DNA from: Gliomastix tumulicola
Taxonomy: Eukaryota; Ascomycota; Sordariomycetes; Hypocreales; Bionectriaceae
NCBI GenBank assembly: GCA_001599755.1
Contig: BCHX01000005.1
Span: 1,335,922-1,399,921 of the forward strand
Direction: 5' to 3'
DNA length: 64,000 nucleotides
The notes beneath the pieces are model-generated. The model was not told where the DNA came from and did not search any database. It saw only the letters and a program-made list of their open reading frames with translations. A program made the translations under genes and the position numbers. Positions 20,369 through 31,367 of this stretch are shown here, piece after piece; positions within the stretch are counted from its first letter, which is position 1; each line of letters begins with the position of its first letter.

Positions 20369-21950
20369 TCAACTCCGAGTCCTACCTTCCACGTACTCGA
20401 CCATGGAGTGCAGACCGGCTTTCCTCGCCGAGTCGAGGATCTTGGGCATGTGCCACTCGAGCAGCGTGCAGTTGCGCATCATGAGGTCGACGAGGTCCGT
20501 CCGCTCGCTGAAGACGGCCTGCTGCAGCGTCGAGTAGTTGCACACGGCGCCGCGGTCGAGGAGGGCCTTCACGATGGAGATGTCGCCCCCGTCCACGGCC
20601 GCGAAGAGCGGGTCGCCCAGCTGGCGGCAGTACTTGCGCACGTCGGCCCCGCGGTCGAGCAGCAGGTGGACGATGTCGGCGTAGGACCGGCGCGCGGCGT
20701 GGTGGAGGGGCGTCGGGTGGAACGGGGCGCGGCTGCCTCCCACGGGGACGCCCGCCTCGAGCAGGTGGCGCACGATGGCCGTGTTGCCGTACTCGGCGTA
20801 GAGCTCGAGGTGGCGGCCCGCCTGCTCCGGGTACTGCTTGAGGAAGTCCGGGAAGAAGGACGCGAGGTGGGTGTAGACGTCCAGTGTGCGGGCGTGCTGC
20901 ATCGCGGCCAGGACGGCGTGAGCTGGGTTCGCTGAGCCGCCGCCGCCGCCGCCGCCGCCGCTGACTCTCCTCGCCGGCTGGCGGCCTGGATCGGAGGAGG
21001 ATGGTGTGCCGCCGGGGTTTGGCTTCGGGGAGGCTGCGTACGAGGTGGCCGGATGCAGGGCGAGATGCAGCATCTTGATGTCGCCCCGCATCGCCGCGCC
21101 GACCATGGCTTCCGACTCGCCCTTGCCGCCCAGGCTGACGTATCCCAGGCTCGGGTGCCAGCGATACCCGTGATCATCGTCGGTCGCCCCAGCCTCTTGC
21201 AGGGCCTCCTGGAGGAACTGGAGCATCTCGACGTTCCCGGCCAATGCGGCAGCCTGCACGGCGCAGGGGAACAGGTTGTCCACGCGGGTCGGGCTGTTCC
21301 CCTCGAGCAGCAGCGCTCGAACGACGGAGAAGCAGCCCAAGTACGCGGCGGCGCTGAGCAGGCTCGCATTCGAGTCGGTGCCGGTCGTGTTCCTCGGCGC
21401 GGGCGACTTGGCCACATGCTCGAGGGCGAGCCAGCAGAGCGACTGGATCACATCCTCAAACCCCATGTTGACCTCGCCATCCTTGCAGATGGTCTCGGCG
21501 ATTCGGCGGAGCTCGACGAAGCGGTGCACGGTCGGGTCGTTCTCGTTCTGGACGCGGTAGGACAGGTAGGCATGCCAGAGCTTCTGGGCGCCGTGGTTGC
21601 GACGGACGGGCCAGCTCTGGAGCGTGGGCGAGACCTGGTGATCGTGGCCGATGTGGGGGTAGTACCGGTCGAGAACGCGGGTGTCGAAGAGTGCAGCTTG
21701 GAATAGCGCATCGAAGTGCTCTGCGTGGAGGTGTCAGGTGGTGGGAAGGCCTGTAAGTGAATGGAGGGGTAGGGGATGACTCACTGCACACCAGCCTGAG
21801 CCTCAGCGCCCGTGGCGTGCCCCAGGGATAGACATCCTCCCCCTCCCTCTTCTCGGTGTCGACCCAGGCGCGCGCCGCGACCGAATGCGCCAGGACCTCC
21901 TGCAGGATCTCGTTGGGCAGACTGAGGATAAAAACGCTGTCGGAGGCCAT
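20369..21950 (-). CDS. F-box-like ankyrin-repeat protein
   Basis: Two exons, 21950-21785 and 21720-20369, joined through a GTGAGT...GCAG intron, give 505 residues. The N terminus (ILSLPNEILQEVLAHSV) resembles an F-box. A region of helices follows, with FSVVRALLLEGNSPTRVDNL starting the ankyrin repeats. Clear repeats lie in the last third: TAIVRHLLEAGVPVGG, TPLHHAARRSYADIVHLLLD and ISIVKALLDRGAVCN. A run of eight glycines near residue 325, encoded by a GCC repeat in the genome strand, splits the repeat region. Such proteins are usually scaffolds, possibly substrate adaptors of SCF ubiquitin ligases; that is inference from the F-box-like start. The gene is GC-rich and throws long shadow frames on both strands. 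Confidence 0.85.
20936..20959. repeat. GCC trinucleotide repeat coding for poly-Gly
   Basis: About eight GCC units inside the ankyrin gene, read as glycine codons on the minus strand. The tract is in frame, so length changes would alter the linker without breaking the gene. Confidence 0.9.
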
Positions 21951-23660
21951 GCTGGTCAATGATGGGATGAATAGGGTCTTTTGTGAGATGAAAAGTAATT
22001 GATTAAAAAGGAATACTGGATGAAGAATAGCAATGCAAGAAGGAATATGGGATGACCCGAGAGGAGGGGACGGGAGTGGCGCGCGCCCGTGTGCGGTGCG
22101 ACTTGAAGCTCCAGCGGGGGGAGGCAGAAGTAAGTAGGAAGAAAAAAAGGGAAGAGAATGAAAAGGGAACTGAAATTCAAAGTCTGGGGAGATAAGCAGC
22201 ACAAATGGCCCGGCTTAGCAAGCGACCGCAGGACACGAATGACGCAACATGGCACCAGTCGCAAAGCGAGACAGCAAACGGGAAATGTCTGGCGAGCCGA
22301 GTCTGCTGACCAAGTCGATATATAAGGGTGTGACCTCCGATATTAGTGGGCTCAGGTGACGTGACGATTCCGGTCTCGATGGCTTGCTGCCAATTGCGAG
22401 CGAGGGAGGACCAAAAAAAAATCCAAATCCATTCGCATTTCCCCTTGCGTCTCGGATCCGACGAGGGTGTGGGCATGTGACTGACTGACTGACTGACTGA
22501 GCAGCGAGCGTGTCTGAGCGTGCGTGTGCGGCGTTGGATGCTTGACGGAATCGGAAGACGCAGAGCTAGCGAGAACGAGGATCAGAAGGGGGTTTCAGCT
22601 GCTCAGGGTCTAGAGAGTTTTAGACTTTAGACTTGCCCGCTGCGACCACTGTGATGGACCGTGTCGTCTGACATTTCTCAACGCAGACCCTGAAGGATTC
22701 GAGGATGAGATCATTGAGGCCAGAGGTCGTTGGGGGCCTTGGTAATCGCCCGATCGTGAATGGGGGATCTGGACTTTGGGGCGGGGTCGATGGGGAGGAC
22801 TTTAAGACTTGAGGAGCTCAGGCTGTCAGTGAGTCGCTGGAGGAAGCCGCTGGGACTGTTGGGTAAGGTGCAAGTTCCACTGCGCTACCTACCTGTAGTT
22901 AGTAGTTATTGGGCGCTATGGACGCTCCCGGCAGCGGCACCTGAGCACTTTCCTTGCGCACTCCGTACAGTGAGCGTTGCACCTAACCTGGACCAACTGC
23001 ACGTCGGGCCATATTCCAACGCCGGAACCGTCACAGATCCCGCTCCTGAGATGAATTACTATCAATTCCGTATCGTCCACCGTCAACTTCGAACTACAAC
23101 TGCACATCAAATCACCTACAAGGAAGTCGTTGATCTCGTCATGCAATCAATTGCAGGGGATGCGAGGCGGTGAGCTGAATGACAGGGATATCAGTGAACA
23201 CTTCACGGTGCGTCCGGATCCCCCTTTTGACCATGGCTTCTTCAGCCAGCCCTGGAATCAATGCGGTCTTCTACAGAGCCCGGCACACCAGACACACGGG
23301 TGATGGGCAAAGAGAGGCTCCAGGAAGCCAGCCCCCTATCGTCGTGTCCTCCAGGATTGCCTCACCTCACAGCGCCCAGTTGCTCGACCCCTGCAACATG
23401 CGGGTACGTACGAGCGAGTACGTTACGGACGGATGATCGATGTAGGCGATGTCTACAGATCGATCTTGACGATACCTGGATGCTTCCTCTCTCCGATCGT
23501 CAAGGATCTCGGGTCCGGTAACAGGGTACATTACGGCGCTGAAGAAAGCCGCCTCTCGCCCTGTCTCCGTGTCTCCGACCATCGCAAGGCAGCTTCCTCG
23601 GTATAGCCCAGCGGGCCCGTGCCCTTGCTGGTCTGGCATTGTGCCGTCTCCACAACCTTT
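21951..23660. other. Gene-poor region with one possible coding fragment
   Basis: About 1.7 kb. A TGAC tetranucleotide run lies at 22478-22500. On the plus strand, 22760-23173 is an open frame of 137 codons. Its last 45 residues (for example MNYYQFRIVHRQLRTTTAHQ, then ITYKEVVDLVMQ) look like real protein, but the first part does not. It may be the last exon of an unrecognised or decayed gene. I would not call a full gene. Confidence 0.3.
22478..22500. repeat. TGAC tetranucleotide repeat
   Basis: Almost six units of TGAC in gene-free DNA. Confidence 0.95.
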
Positions 23661-23665
23661 TGGAG

Positions 23666-24631
23666 AAGCCAATCAGGAAAGCGCCAGGCCATCGTCCGCC
23701 AGCACCTGGTTTTTCACAGCTTGGACACTTTTTCGCGGGCCAACGCGTCAATATGGGCCAGTCGTGCTGAGCCGTAATTGAGGGACCACTTCTCTCAGCA
23801 TCAAGCCAATCAGCAGAGTATAAAACCGTCGCCCCCAACACTTGGATTTTCTGAATCTGCCGTAAGTGGGTTGGCTGAGCCGTAATGAGTCACAAGGCCT
23901 TTGGAAGAAGCCAATCAGCAAAGCGTGAGGTCGTCGCCCGCCAGCATCTGGGTTTCCTGAGTTGGTTGCAAGGCCCAGGGCTAAGCCAATCAGCGAAGCC
24001 TAACCGTATCATCTCTCAATGCCTGGATTTTCTCTAGAGTCCAGAAGTAGAAATCGCTTCTTGAGCTGAGCCATGATAGAAATCCTCGACCTAATTCTTC
24101 CGGAGCGGCAGAGCCATCCTTCAGGCAGCTGTTGGAGGGTTTAGAAGCTCCCGCCTGTTCCCTTGATACTGCCTCCAGATGCTGGGACAGGCTCATAGGG
24201 TCTCGACTGGCAGCTAGGATCGCCCCTTTATTAAGAGTGTATGCCGCCACCACGACGCGGGACTCGGGTTATGTACTCGGACTCCGTCGGTTTACTTCCA
24301 CAGCTCGGGCCAGCCATTTACCGCGTTCACCAATCCTATGACGACGGGGTTGAAGTATACAACTTTGGAATTTATGCCACCAGCTTCAACTGTAGGCGGG
24401 GATACATATGCCCGAGAAGGTCGATATTAACCCCCTTTTCAGTATTCAAATGTGTCACATTCGCACTTTACACAGGATCATGGGTCTGCATCATTTGAGT
24501 AAGCCAATCAACGAAGCGTTAGGACACCCTCCGCCGGAACTTGACTTTTTGAGTCCTCGGGCCGGTGTGCTGAGCCCCGGGGTAGAATTCTCCCATCCAG
24601 ATATTCTACTCCGTACAGCGAAGCCAATCAG
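23666..24631. repeat. Dispersed degenerate repeat carrying CCAATCA boxes
   Basis: AAGCCAATCA-type sequences occur at 23669, 23806, 23911, 23986, 24504 and 24624 (positions of CCAATC), all in the same orientation. They are often followed by a segment like CGTC-CCCGCCAGCA-CTGG and by GCTGAGCCGTAAT (23767, 23876). A seventh copy lies at 30517. Spacing is irregular (75-518 bp), so this is a worn-out repeat family rather than a clean satellite. CCAATCA is also the core of the NF-Y/HAP binding site. Confidence 0.7.
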
Positions 24632-24947
24632 CGATCTGACAGCTTCTCGTCACTCGACCTCGGATTTTTCTTGAGCGATGTAAACGATGTTATCGATAGC
24701 TGAGCCTTCTCTGACTTGTCAGGACAGGGGACAGGCTTGGTGAATGTGAACATTACCGGCCAGCATCTCCCCTTCACCTCGTGCTCTGCCTTGGTGTACA
24801 TAATAGATTGCTTTCTCTCCCTTCGTTGGATGTACATCTACTGCTCCATGACAAGCCCGCGCGATGAGATGGTCAGAAGCATTTCACCCGGACTTGGATA
24901 ACAGTGAGACCTTCCCAAATGTTCCATTTCCATATTCTGGTACATAA
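24632..24947. other. Spacer downstream of the GH49 gene
   Basis: About 315 bp between the last CCAAT repeat and the stop of the GH49 gene. Nothing else is seen. Confidence 0.4.
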
Positions 24948-26744
24948 CTACGCTACACTCCAGTCACCCCAATAGTCTGGGTGAATATTCAGCTGGCCTA
25001 GCTTATCACCTTGCCAGTTGGATGAGTCGACCTTCTCAGCACCGATCTGCCAGTTCCTTAATTTCATACCAGATTTGAGCTGCTCTTGGCCTGGCGTGTA
25101 GGCGTCTTCATTCTCGCTCAGGCTCATCCCGACGAGACTCTGGCCGAGCTGGACATCATCCGATTCGAGGATGCTCTCATATTCGACATTTTCGATCGTC
25201 AAGTCATAGTTCTGCAGGGGAGAGATGCGGAGTAGTGCTGGACAGCTGCCCTCACAGGTGACGCCGGAGACGGTGGCCTGTATCGTCCTCCCGGGATCTA
25301 CGACCTTGGGATCCGTGTAGTAGGGCGAGGCACCGATGATGGCAGAGGGGACAACCGTCTCGCTCTTGAACCACCGGGTGTGAATGACGTTCAGTCCGCT
25401 GACAGTGACGTTCGAGACGCCACGTGGCTTCCAGCCCATCTGGATCACCGGGTCGTTGTGGCACTTCCAGATGGTGATGTCTTGGACCCGGGCGTTGCTG
25501 TGATAAAGCTTGATGGCATCGTCGTTGACATGCCAGAAGCAGTCCTTGGTGGTCCCAGCGTAGATTTGAGGGCCATCAGTTTGGAAATAGAATGCGCCGA
25601 CCTGCTTGTAGTCCGATATCTCGCTCAACACCCTATTATCCTCCTCATGTGCGGTATGGTTTTGTGGGAAAAGATCGACGGTATTGAACGGCGGTGCGTT
25701 CACGGTTGGTCCAATTGCCGTCCACCTTTGACCGTCACTGACAGAGCCGTGCGAGAAGATTCGCAGACTCGTCCGGTCGTCCTTTTCCGCCACGTAGTTC
25801 TTTGCAGTATTGGCCATGTAGGCATAATTCTCGCCTGAGACGACGCCGTGACCGACAGTAAAGAAGTCCTCAGAGGTCGTGTACTCAAACGCACCCTTGA
25901 TATAGGTACCGGGCTCCATATAGACGAAGGTGGTTTCAGCGTCCAGCGTGATGTGACTCTTGCCAAGATGGCCATCCTTCTCCACCCAGTAGACCCCAGC
26001 CTCGAAGTACAGAGTGGGCTTGGGTTCGATCGTCGAGTCGGTGATTCTCCCGGGCTTGAGAATCTGCACCTCTGGGGAGGTCTTGGACGGAACGAGATTC
26101 TGAGGGATCGGGGGACTGGCAAAGACAACGAGTGCGTTTCTCGGCTCTTTGCTGACGAGGAGCCCGCCGCTCTCGACATATGATGTGCCGTTGGACCGGT
26201 ACTCGAAGAGGTCGTCCTGGAACTCAACAGAGAATCTTCGACCGGCGGCTTCGTATGGGACTTTGATGATGACTGTGTTGGAACTCGGGCTGCTGATCTC
26301 GTAGCGAACATTGGTCGGGCGAACCACAACGTTGGAGGTTGGTCCAAGTTGTGAGCCGTCTTTGGAGCTGATAAGAACCTCCACATCCTCGGTGTACTCG
26401 AACTCAGTCCAGGCCATGTTGATACCCGCGTCCACCTCCACCGTGATGCCATCTCCATCAGCGAGGTTGTACTCCTGGCTAGGGTCGGCAGGGTCGTACA
26501 TCTTGCCGTTCCCGTTCCTCGGGATCGTCTCATACACAAACGAGTCTTGCCAGTCCTGCTTACCAGCGAGGCTTACAGATACGTCGTACTTGCGTGACTG
26601 GCGGACCTCGTCGGCTGCCACAGGACCATCGGTGTCGACAGCGTACTTCTCGTGCCACCAGGTGCGAAGGGGCGCAGAGCGGCAGCCTAGAGAGCTGACC
26701 GTTTGCAGCGAAGCTGCCAGTGTGACCATGGCTCCAGGTCGCAT
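24948..26744 (-). CDS. Secreted GH49 glycoside hydrolase (dextranase/isopullulanase family)
   Basis: Single exon, 598 residues from the ATG at 26744. The frame is open 21 codons further up, but this ATG begins a normal signal peptide (MRPGAMVTLAASLQTVSSLG) directly before the mature start region RTWWHEKYAVDTDGP. The protein has the GH49 layout: an N-terminal beta-sandwich followed by a right-handed beta-helix. The catalytic segment reads FQTDGPQIYAG, then HVNDDAIKLYHS; a lone Asp and a pair of Asps about 18-19 residues later fit the acidic cluster used by this inverting family. The next block is IWKCHNDPVIQMGWKPRG. The family cleaves alpha-1,6 bonds in dextran or alpha-1,4 bonds next to them in pullulan; I cannot tell which. 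It probably supplies sugars to the alpha-glucoside-type permease 1.3 kb upstream on the same strand. Its length is normal. Confidence 0.9.
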   Translation of the reverse strand: MRPGAMVTLAASLQTVSSLGCRSAPLRTWWHEKYAVDTDGPVAADEVRQSRKYDVSVSLAGKQDWQDSFVYETIPRNGNGKMYDPADPSQEYNLADGDGITVEVDAGINMAWTEFEYTEDVEVLISSKDGSQLGPTSNVVVRPTNVRYEISSPSSNTVIIKVPYEAAGRRFSVEFQDDLFEYRSNGTSYVESGGLLVSKEPRNALVVFASPPIPQNLVPSKTSPEVQILKPGRITDSTIEPKPTLYFEAGVYWVEKDGHLGKSHITLDAETTFVYMEPGTYIKGAFEYTTSEDFFTVGHGVVSGENYAYMANTAKNYVAEKDDRTSLRIFSHGSVSDGQRWTAIGPTVNAPPFNTVDLFPQNHTAHEEDNRVLSEISDYKQVGAFYFQTDGPQIYAGTTKDCFWHVNDDAIKLYHSNARVQDITIWKCHNDPVIQMGWKPRGVSNVTVSGLNVIHTRWFKSETVVPSAIIGASPYYTDPKVVDPGRTIQATVSGVTCEGSCPALLRISPLQNYDLTIENVEYESILESDDVQLGQSLVGMSLSENEDAYTPGQEQLKSGMKLRNWQIGAEKVDSSNWQGDKLGQLNIHPDYWGDWSVA

Positions 26745-28051
26745 GGTGTGGTTTGGAGACTTCAAAACGGAGCTCTGGATCTTGTGGTGGAGCAGAAGAA
26801 ACGACAATGGACGGTAAAGGATGAAGCTGGGGAGCCTCGAAGGCCGGGTCGTGCGTGTGTCCAGGCGGTGTTAAATAGCGTCGACAATGGCCGACCTTTC
26901 GATTACGACTCGCCATTTTGGGCGAAGCGATGCATCGACACTTCCCCAAGCTTTCGCCCTCGGCTCGCAGAAGTTCGTCTGTTCCAGGTTTCATCGACTC
27001 GAAGGGTCGCTCGTGCCACTATTCCCAGTCGTTAGCTCCTCCATCAACTAAGCTTGATTCAGTAATGCACCGGGACTAACTCGAGGAACCAGCGCGGAAC
27101 CGCTCACTAACAACAGAACCATGCGGGGATTGCGGGGGGACAGTCGAGATGATGGTCCGAGGATGGGGAGGGTAGGGGATAGAGCTGGCTTGCAAGCAGA
27201 TGACCAGATGAACGAAGTACGTACTCTTGCAATAGCTGCATTCCGCGGTGATCCGTGCGTAAACCACTAGCTGGATCCTTGTTAGCCCTCATATGTTCTC
27301 TAGTCAACGTAACCAGCACGATCCGACGCAGCTGTTGGTCGTGGACAAGCTTGTTGGGGCGACTCGGGATCATTAACTCAAGTGTTAAACAGGTCCATCA
27401 AGTGATGCAGCACCATGCGCACGTCTCGGGAAAATTCACATGCTGACGGACGAGGATCTTGTGCTTCGATGATTGGTCCCAGCAAGTTGTTGCTCGATCA
27501 CAGTTCAGCGTGTCCAGAGTGTTAGGAGGAATCCTCGGTACACAACAAGAAAACCAGGTTGCTGAAAGGTGAGAGGCTTGCCATCTGTTGATTGGTTAGG
27601 ATGACCTAAAACTTGCAGGCAAAACAGGCCACGCCAGGGAAACTGCCAGACGAGGTCGCCCTTTCCGTGATCGAGCCGCAAAATGGCCCGCCGCTCCGGA
27701 GTACCCAGACCCTTTTGGGAGGCGCACTAGGTAAGACAAATGGGGGATTGATCGATCACGGCTCAGCAACTGTTTAGCTACTTAATGAAATGCTATTTTT
27801 TCATATGCACCATGGAAATCCAGTTATGGGAGGCCGAAGAGATTTCGCTCTGCTGATTAGCTGTGCCCCCAAAAATGGTGGATAGCGTGTTGCAACAAGA
27901 AGCTCAACGCCAAAAGGTAAGGTCACTTTCAAAGAGAGATAAGGCAGCAGACAATCCCCTCAGCATAGATGTAGAGATCTTCCATCTTAAATTACCTGTG
28001 CCGACTAACTACTGGTAGCTCGACGACAGCCGACTATGACTATGCTAGCCG
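26745..28051. other. Intergenic region, GH49 promoter and beyond
   Basis: About 1.3 kb. A TATTTAA element on the minus strand at 26871-26877 could serve the GH49 gene. The rest holds no gene that I recognise. Confidence 0.4.
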
Positions 28052-29769
28052 CTACTCCTCCTTCTCGGCCAGCTTCTCGTCCTGTACCGAGAAGGGGTTG
28101 ATCACTGTATGCTTGAACTTCCTCGCAGGCACCTTGGCCTCGAACAGAACATCCAGCTCGCCAAAAGTCCGTCCCTTCGGCTCCGGAAGCCTGAGGAACG
28201 CCCAGCATGCGCTACAAAAGCAGAGTCCGGCCCAGAAGAAGCCAGCCTTGCCAGCCCAGTTCCACTCGGACGGGTTCAGCATGAACGGAATGATGACGCC
28301 GTTGACGATACTGAAGACGTTGTATAGGTTTCGGGCGAGCACAATCGTCTTGTTGCGAAGGCGAGTGGACGGCATCTCGGAGACCAGCGAGTAGCACACG
28401 GGTCCCACAGTGGCATCGTAGACAAAGGTGTAGACGAGAAGGACGGAGCCAGTCGCCCAGGAAGCGGCGATGTTGTTGCCATGGGCGGCACCCGGTGCGA
28501 GAGAAATAAAGCCAACGACCATGAGAAGGGCGAAAAGCGAGAAGAGGCCGACAACATAGAGGCGACGGCGTCCAATGTGCGTCATAAGAACCCAAGACAG
28601 CAGCGTACCGAAGAAGCCGAGACCGTACTGGGCTAGGGACATGTTGAAGGACTGCTCCTCGGCCAGCCCGGCGGCTTTGTAGAAGTAGGTCGAGTAGCCC
28701 ATCAGCCCGGCTCCACAGAGGTTCTGGACCGCCCAGGTCAGACACGAGATCTCGGTTCTTCTCAGGTCGGTGCCGGTGAAGCAGTCGGCGAAGTTCATGC
28801 CGGACGAGATCTCCTTCTCCAGCTCATTGGTGTGGGATATCATGGCCACAGTCTCGTCGACGTTGAACTCCACGGACGAGTCTGTAGACGCGAGCCGTGT
28901 CAATGCTCTCCTTGCCTCGGCCAATTGGCCTGTCCGGACCAGCCACCATGGAGACTCTGGGGCTAGGAAGACACCAACTGCAATTGGAACGGGCCACACC
29001 CACTGGAGAGCAAAAGGAATGCGGTATCCCCACTCGTCGGTCCGGCTCAGCATGCCCCTCAGCACAGCCGATCCGAGAATCTGCCCAATAACCCAGCACA
29101 GGTTGACATATGTTGTAAGGTAGGCTCGAAGCACCACCGGGCACACCTCCGCCGCGTATGTGACCGCCAGAGTCTGGAAGATACCGAGGGGAACACCGAT
29201 GCAGAGTTCACCGACCAGCAGGACCGGCTTCGAAGGCGCGAAGAAGAGGATGAAGATGGACAGCGTCGTAGCAAGAAGGGCGCCGAGCATTGTCTTTCGA
29301 TAGCCGAACCGTTCGGAGACGAAACCGTTGATGAAGAGACCGATGATTTGACCGACGTTCATCGCGTTCGAGATGCCTGCTTGCCACTGTGTGGAAAGTC
29401 AGTATTACTGTAGCCGAACAATTTGCAGACGAGACTTACTGCACCAGGAAGCTCGTAGCTTCCATCAGGCTGCAACTCGCCGTACTTCTCGCGAAAGGTA
29501 GGATACGCGTAGAAGCTGCCCATGAGCACCACGTCGTACCCTTCCATGATGATCACGGAAGAGAAGAGGAGACTCCAGCCAATGGCCTTGGGATAGAGCT
29601 TGAGGCCCTGCCAGAGGGTCATCTGGTGCTCCTTGGCGGTGGCAGCCTGGGCATCGGCCACCATCTGAACATCTTCGGGCTTGTCGAGACGGTTGCGATG
29701 CTCAATGGCTAGGGTTCCGGGCTCGATATGAGTCGCGTGAGCGAGCTCATCTTCGACTGTTGGAGCCAT
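28052..29769 (-). CDS. MFS sugar transporter, alpha-glucoside (maltose) permease type
   Basis: Two exons, 29769-29440 and 29386-28052, give 554 residues; the 53-bp intron (GTAAGT...ACACAG) restores PGAWQAGISNAMNVGQ. It shows the sugar-porter signatures: a long hydrophilic N terminus, EGYDVVLMGSFYAYP in the first helix, ERFGYRKTM in loop 2-3, APESPWWLVRTGQ after helix 6, and GRRRLY in loop 8-9. About twelve membrane helices are expected. The FREKYG segment and the PESPWWL variant are typical of fungal alpha-glucoside permeases, which import maltose-like sugars with protons across the plasma membrane. The gene lies upstream of the GH49 gene on the same strand, which supports joint use of alpha-glucan breakdown products. 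The exact substrate is inferred. Confidence 0.9.
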
Positions 29770-31367
29770 GGTGACCGTTAGAGTCAGACGGGAGAGGAGG
29801 AGGACAACGTTTGGTCTGAGGTTGAGAAGGCCTGCTGTTGCTGATTGCCGCGGGGAGTCTGCAATTGGATGCACAAGGGCATTCGGTGAGGGAGCAGAGC
29901 CCTCTATTTATTGAAGCCATAACGCGTTCAGAGTCTGGAGTTGGCATGCATGGACCTGACCTGGGGAGCTCCATGGGGTTGAAGTTGGCAGTCCCACAGT
30001 CGGGTGATTTATCGGTGCATTACTGACTTGGGGAAAGCGCGGACGTTTGGCGTCAGCGGCCATTTACCCTATACGGAGCGCCTCAATTTTGAAGGGCCGA
30101 TACCGTCAATGCGGTTCTTTCCCATTATTGGTTAGATGCTTCATTGATGGCTGCAATAGTTTGGAACTAGCCAGGATTTCCCGCATTTGAATCACCCCAG
30201 ACCTATCTTTCCGGGTCGAGACTCTGGAGAAAGTTGGGAGCTGGAAGATGCCTTGCTCGTGGGTCATAGGCACCCGCCCAGGACCATCTACGCGGCAGCT
30301 GGACCGAGCAAAACTGCTACATCTCCTCTGTTTATCATGTCTGGGGTATCTAGTGCGCGTGTTTGGTCCACCGGCCGTACGACTGGACACCGCTTCGCAG
30401 AACACCTTTATATATTAGATAATGCTAGACATCAGAGACTTGATACCATACCACAGCTAAGATCGCCTTCGGAAACAGCCGGTCTCTGCGGGGTCTCCGG
30501 TGTCCACTTAACAAAGCCAATCAGTGAAGTTTTTGGCCAACGCCTTTGGCTACCAGGGTTTTTGGATATGCCTGCAGTTGCGATCCTAGGTATGTGGATT
30601 TAGTAGAAAGAAAAACACGAGCCGCCCCCGTATTAAATTGTATGGCGGTGCGACTCATGACTTTCGTCTACCATGTCCCTGCCCAATGTGGGATGAGGTG
30701 GGGCGAGCTGAGCCATCATCGTCCCTTGGCGACGCAACCCATCGAAGGCCATGTGGTCATTTTATCCCGCTGTGCATATGTCGACAGAGGCAATGCGCTG
30801 CTCTTGGTTCAGGTGAGAGGCACTGACGCACGACGATGTTGCAGAGCCCGAGGACGAGCAGCATACACTTTCGATGAGCCTTCATCATCCCTTTGCTTCC
30901 CTTTGCTTCCCTGATTCCTGCTGTGACTGACCTGGCACTTTTATTCCCGAGTGGACTTTCGAGCGACACGATTTTCATGCCATGTCCACGTTGGGGGACT
31001 TGTGGGGAAAATGCCTACGAGATAGTGGTGCGATCTACGGCGACGAGATCACTTTGTTGCTGGACTGTCCTAGGCCCCCATCACCCGCATCTGTGTCTCC
31101 ATGCCTGCCGAGCCATATGCTGAACTGTTGCGTCAAGGCGGAAGAAGGCGGACGCCATCTATGGGGGGATCCAGGAGGTGAACTGGCATCAGAACAGTCT
31201 TTTCCCTTTGTAGCTCTCGTTAGATATATTGCAGGTCATGTCTATTCTGGTGGACAAAGATGTCTCCCTACCGCGCCAATGCTACAGTTTTGAAAAGCGA
31301 AGGACATACTTGACGACTGAACTGATATAAATACAATTAACTACCTAACCTTCCCGCACGACTAAAA
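29770..31367. other. Gene-poor region
   Basis: About 1.6 kb. An AT-rich TAAATAG element on the minus strand near 29908 may be part of the permease promoter. One more copy of the CCAATCAG repeat is at 30517. No convincing gene is seen; in particular I find no small pore-forming candidate next to the CHAT gene. Confidence 0.4.

Noticed and set aside
20569..21417. 282-codon second frame inside the ankyrin gene
   Set aside because: Ser/Thr/Arg/Pro-rich shadow; the ankyrin frame is clearly the real one.
29770..31367. A gasdermin-like or other pore-forming partner next to the CHAT gene
   Set aside because: The open frames here are short and lack a supportive splice structure or recognisable motif.
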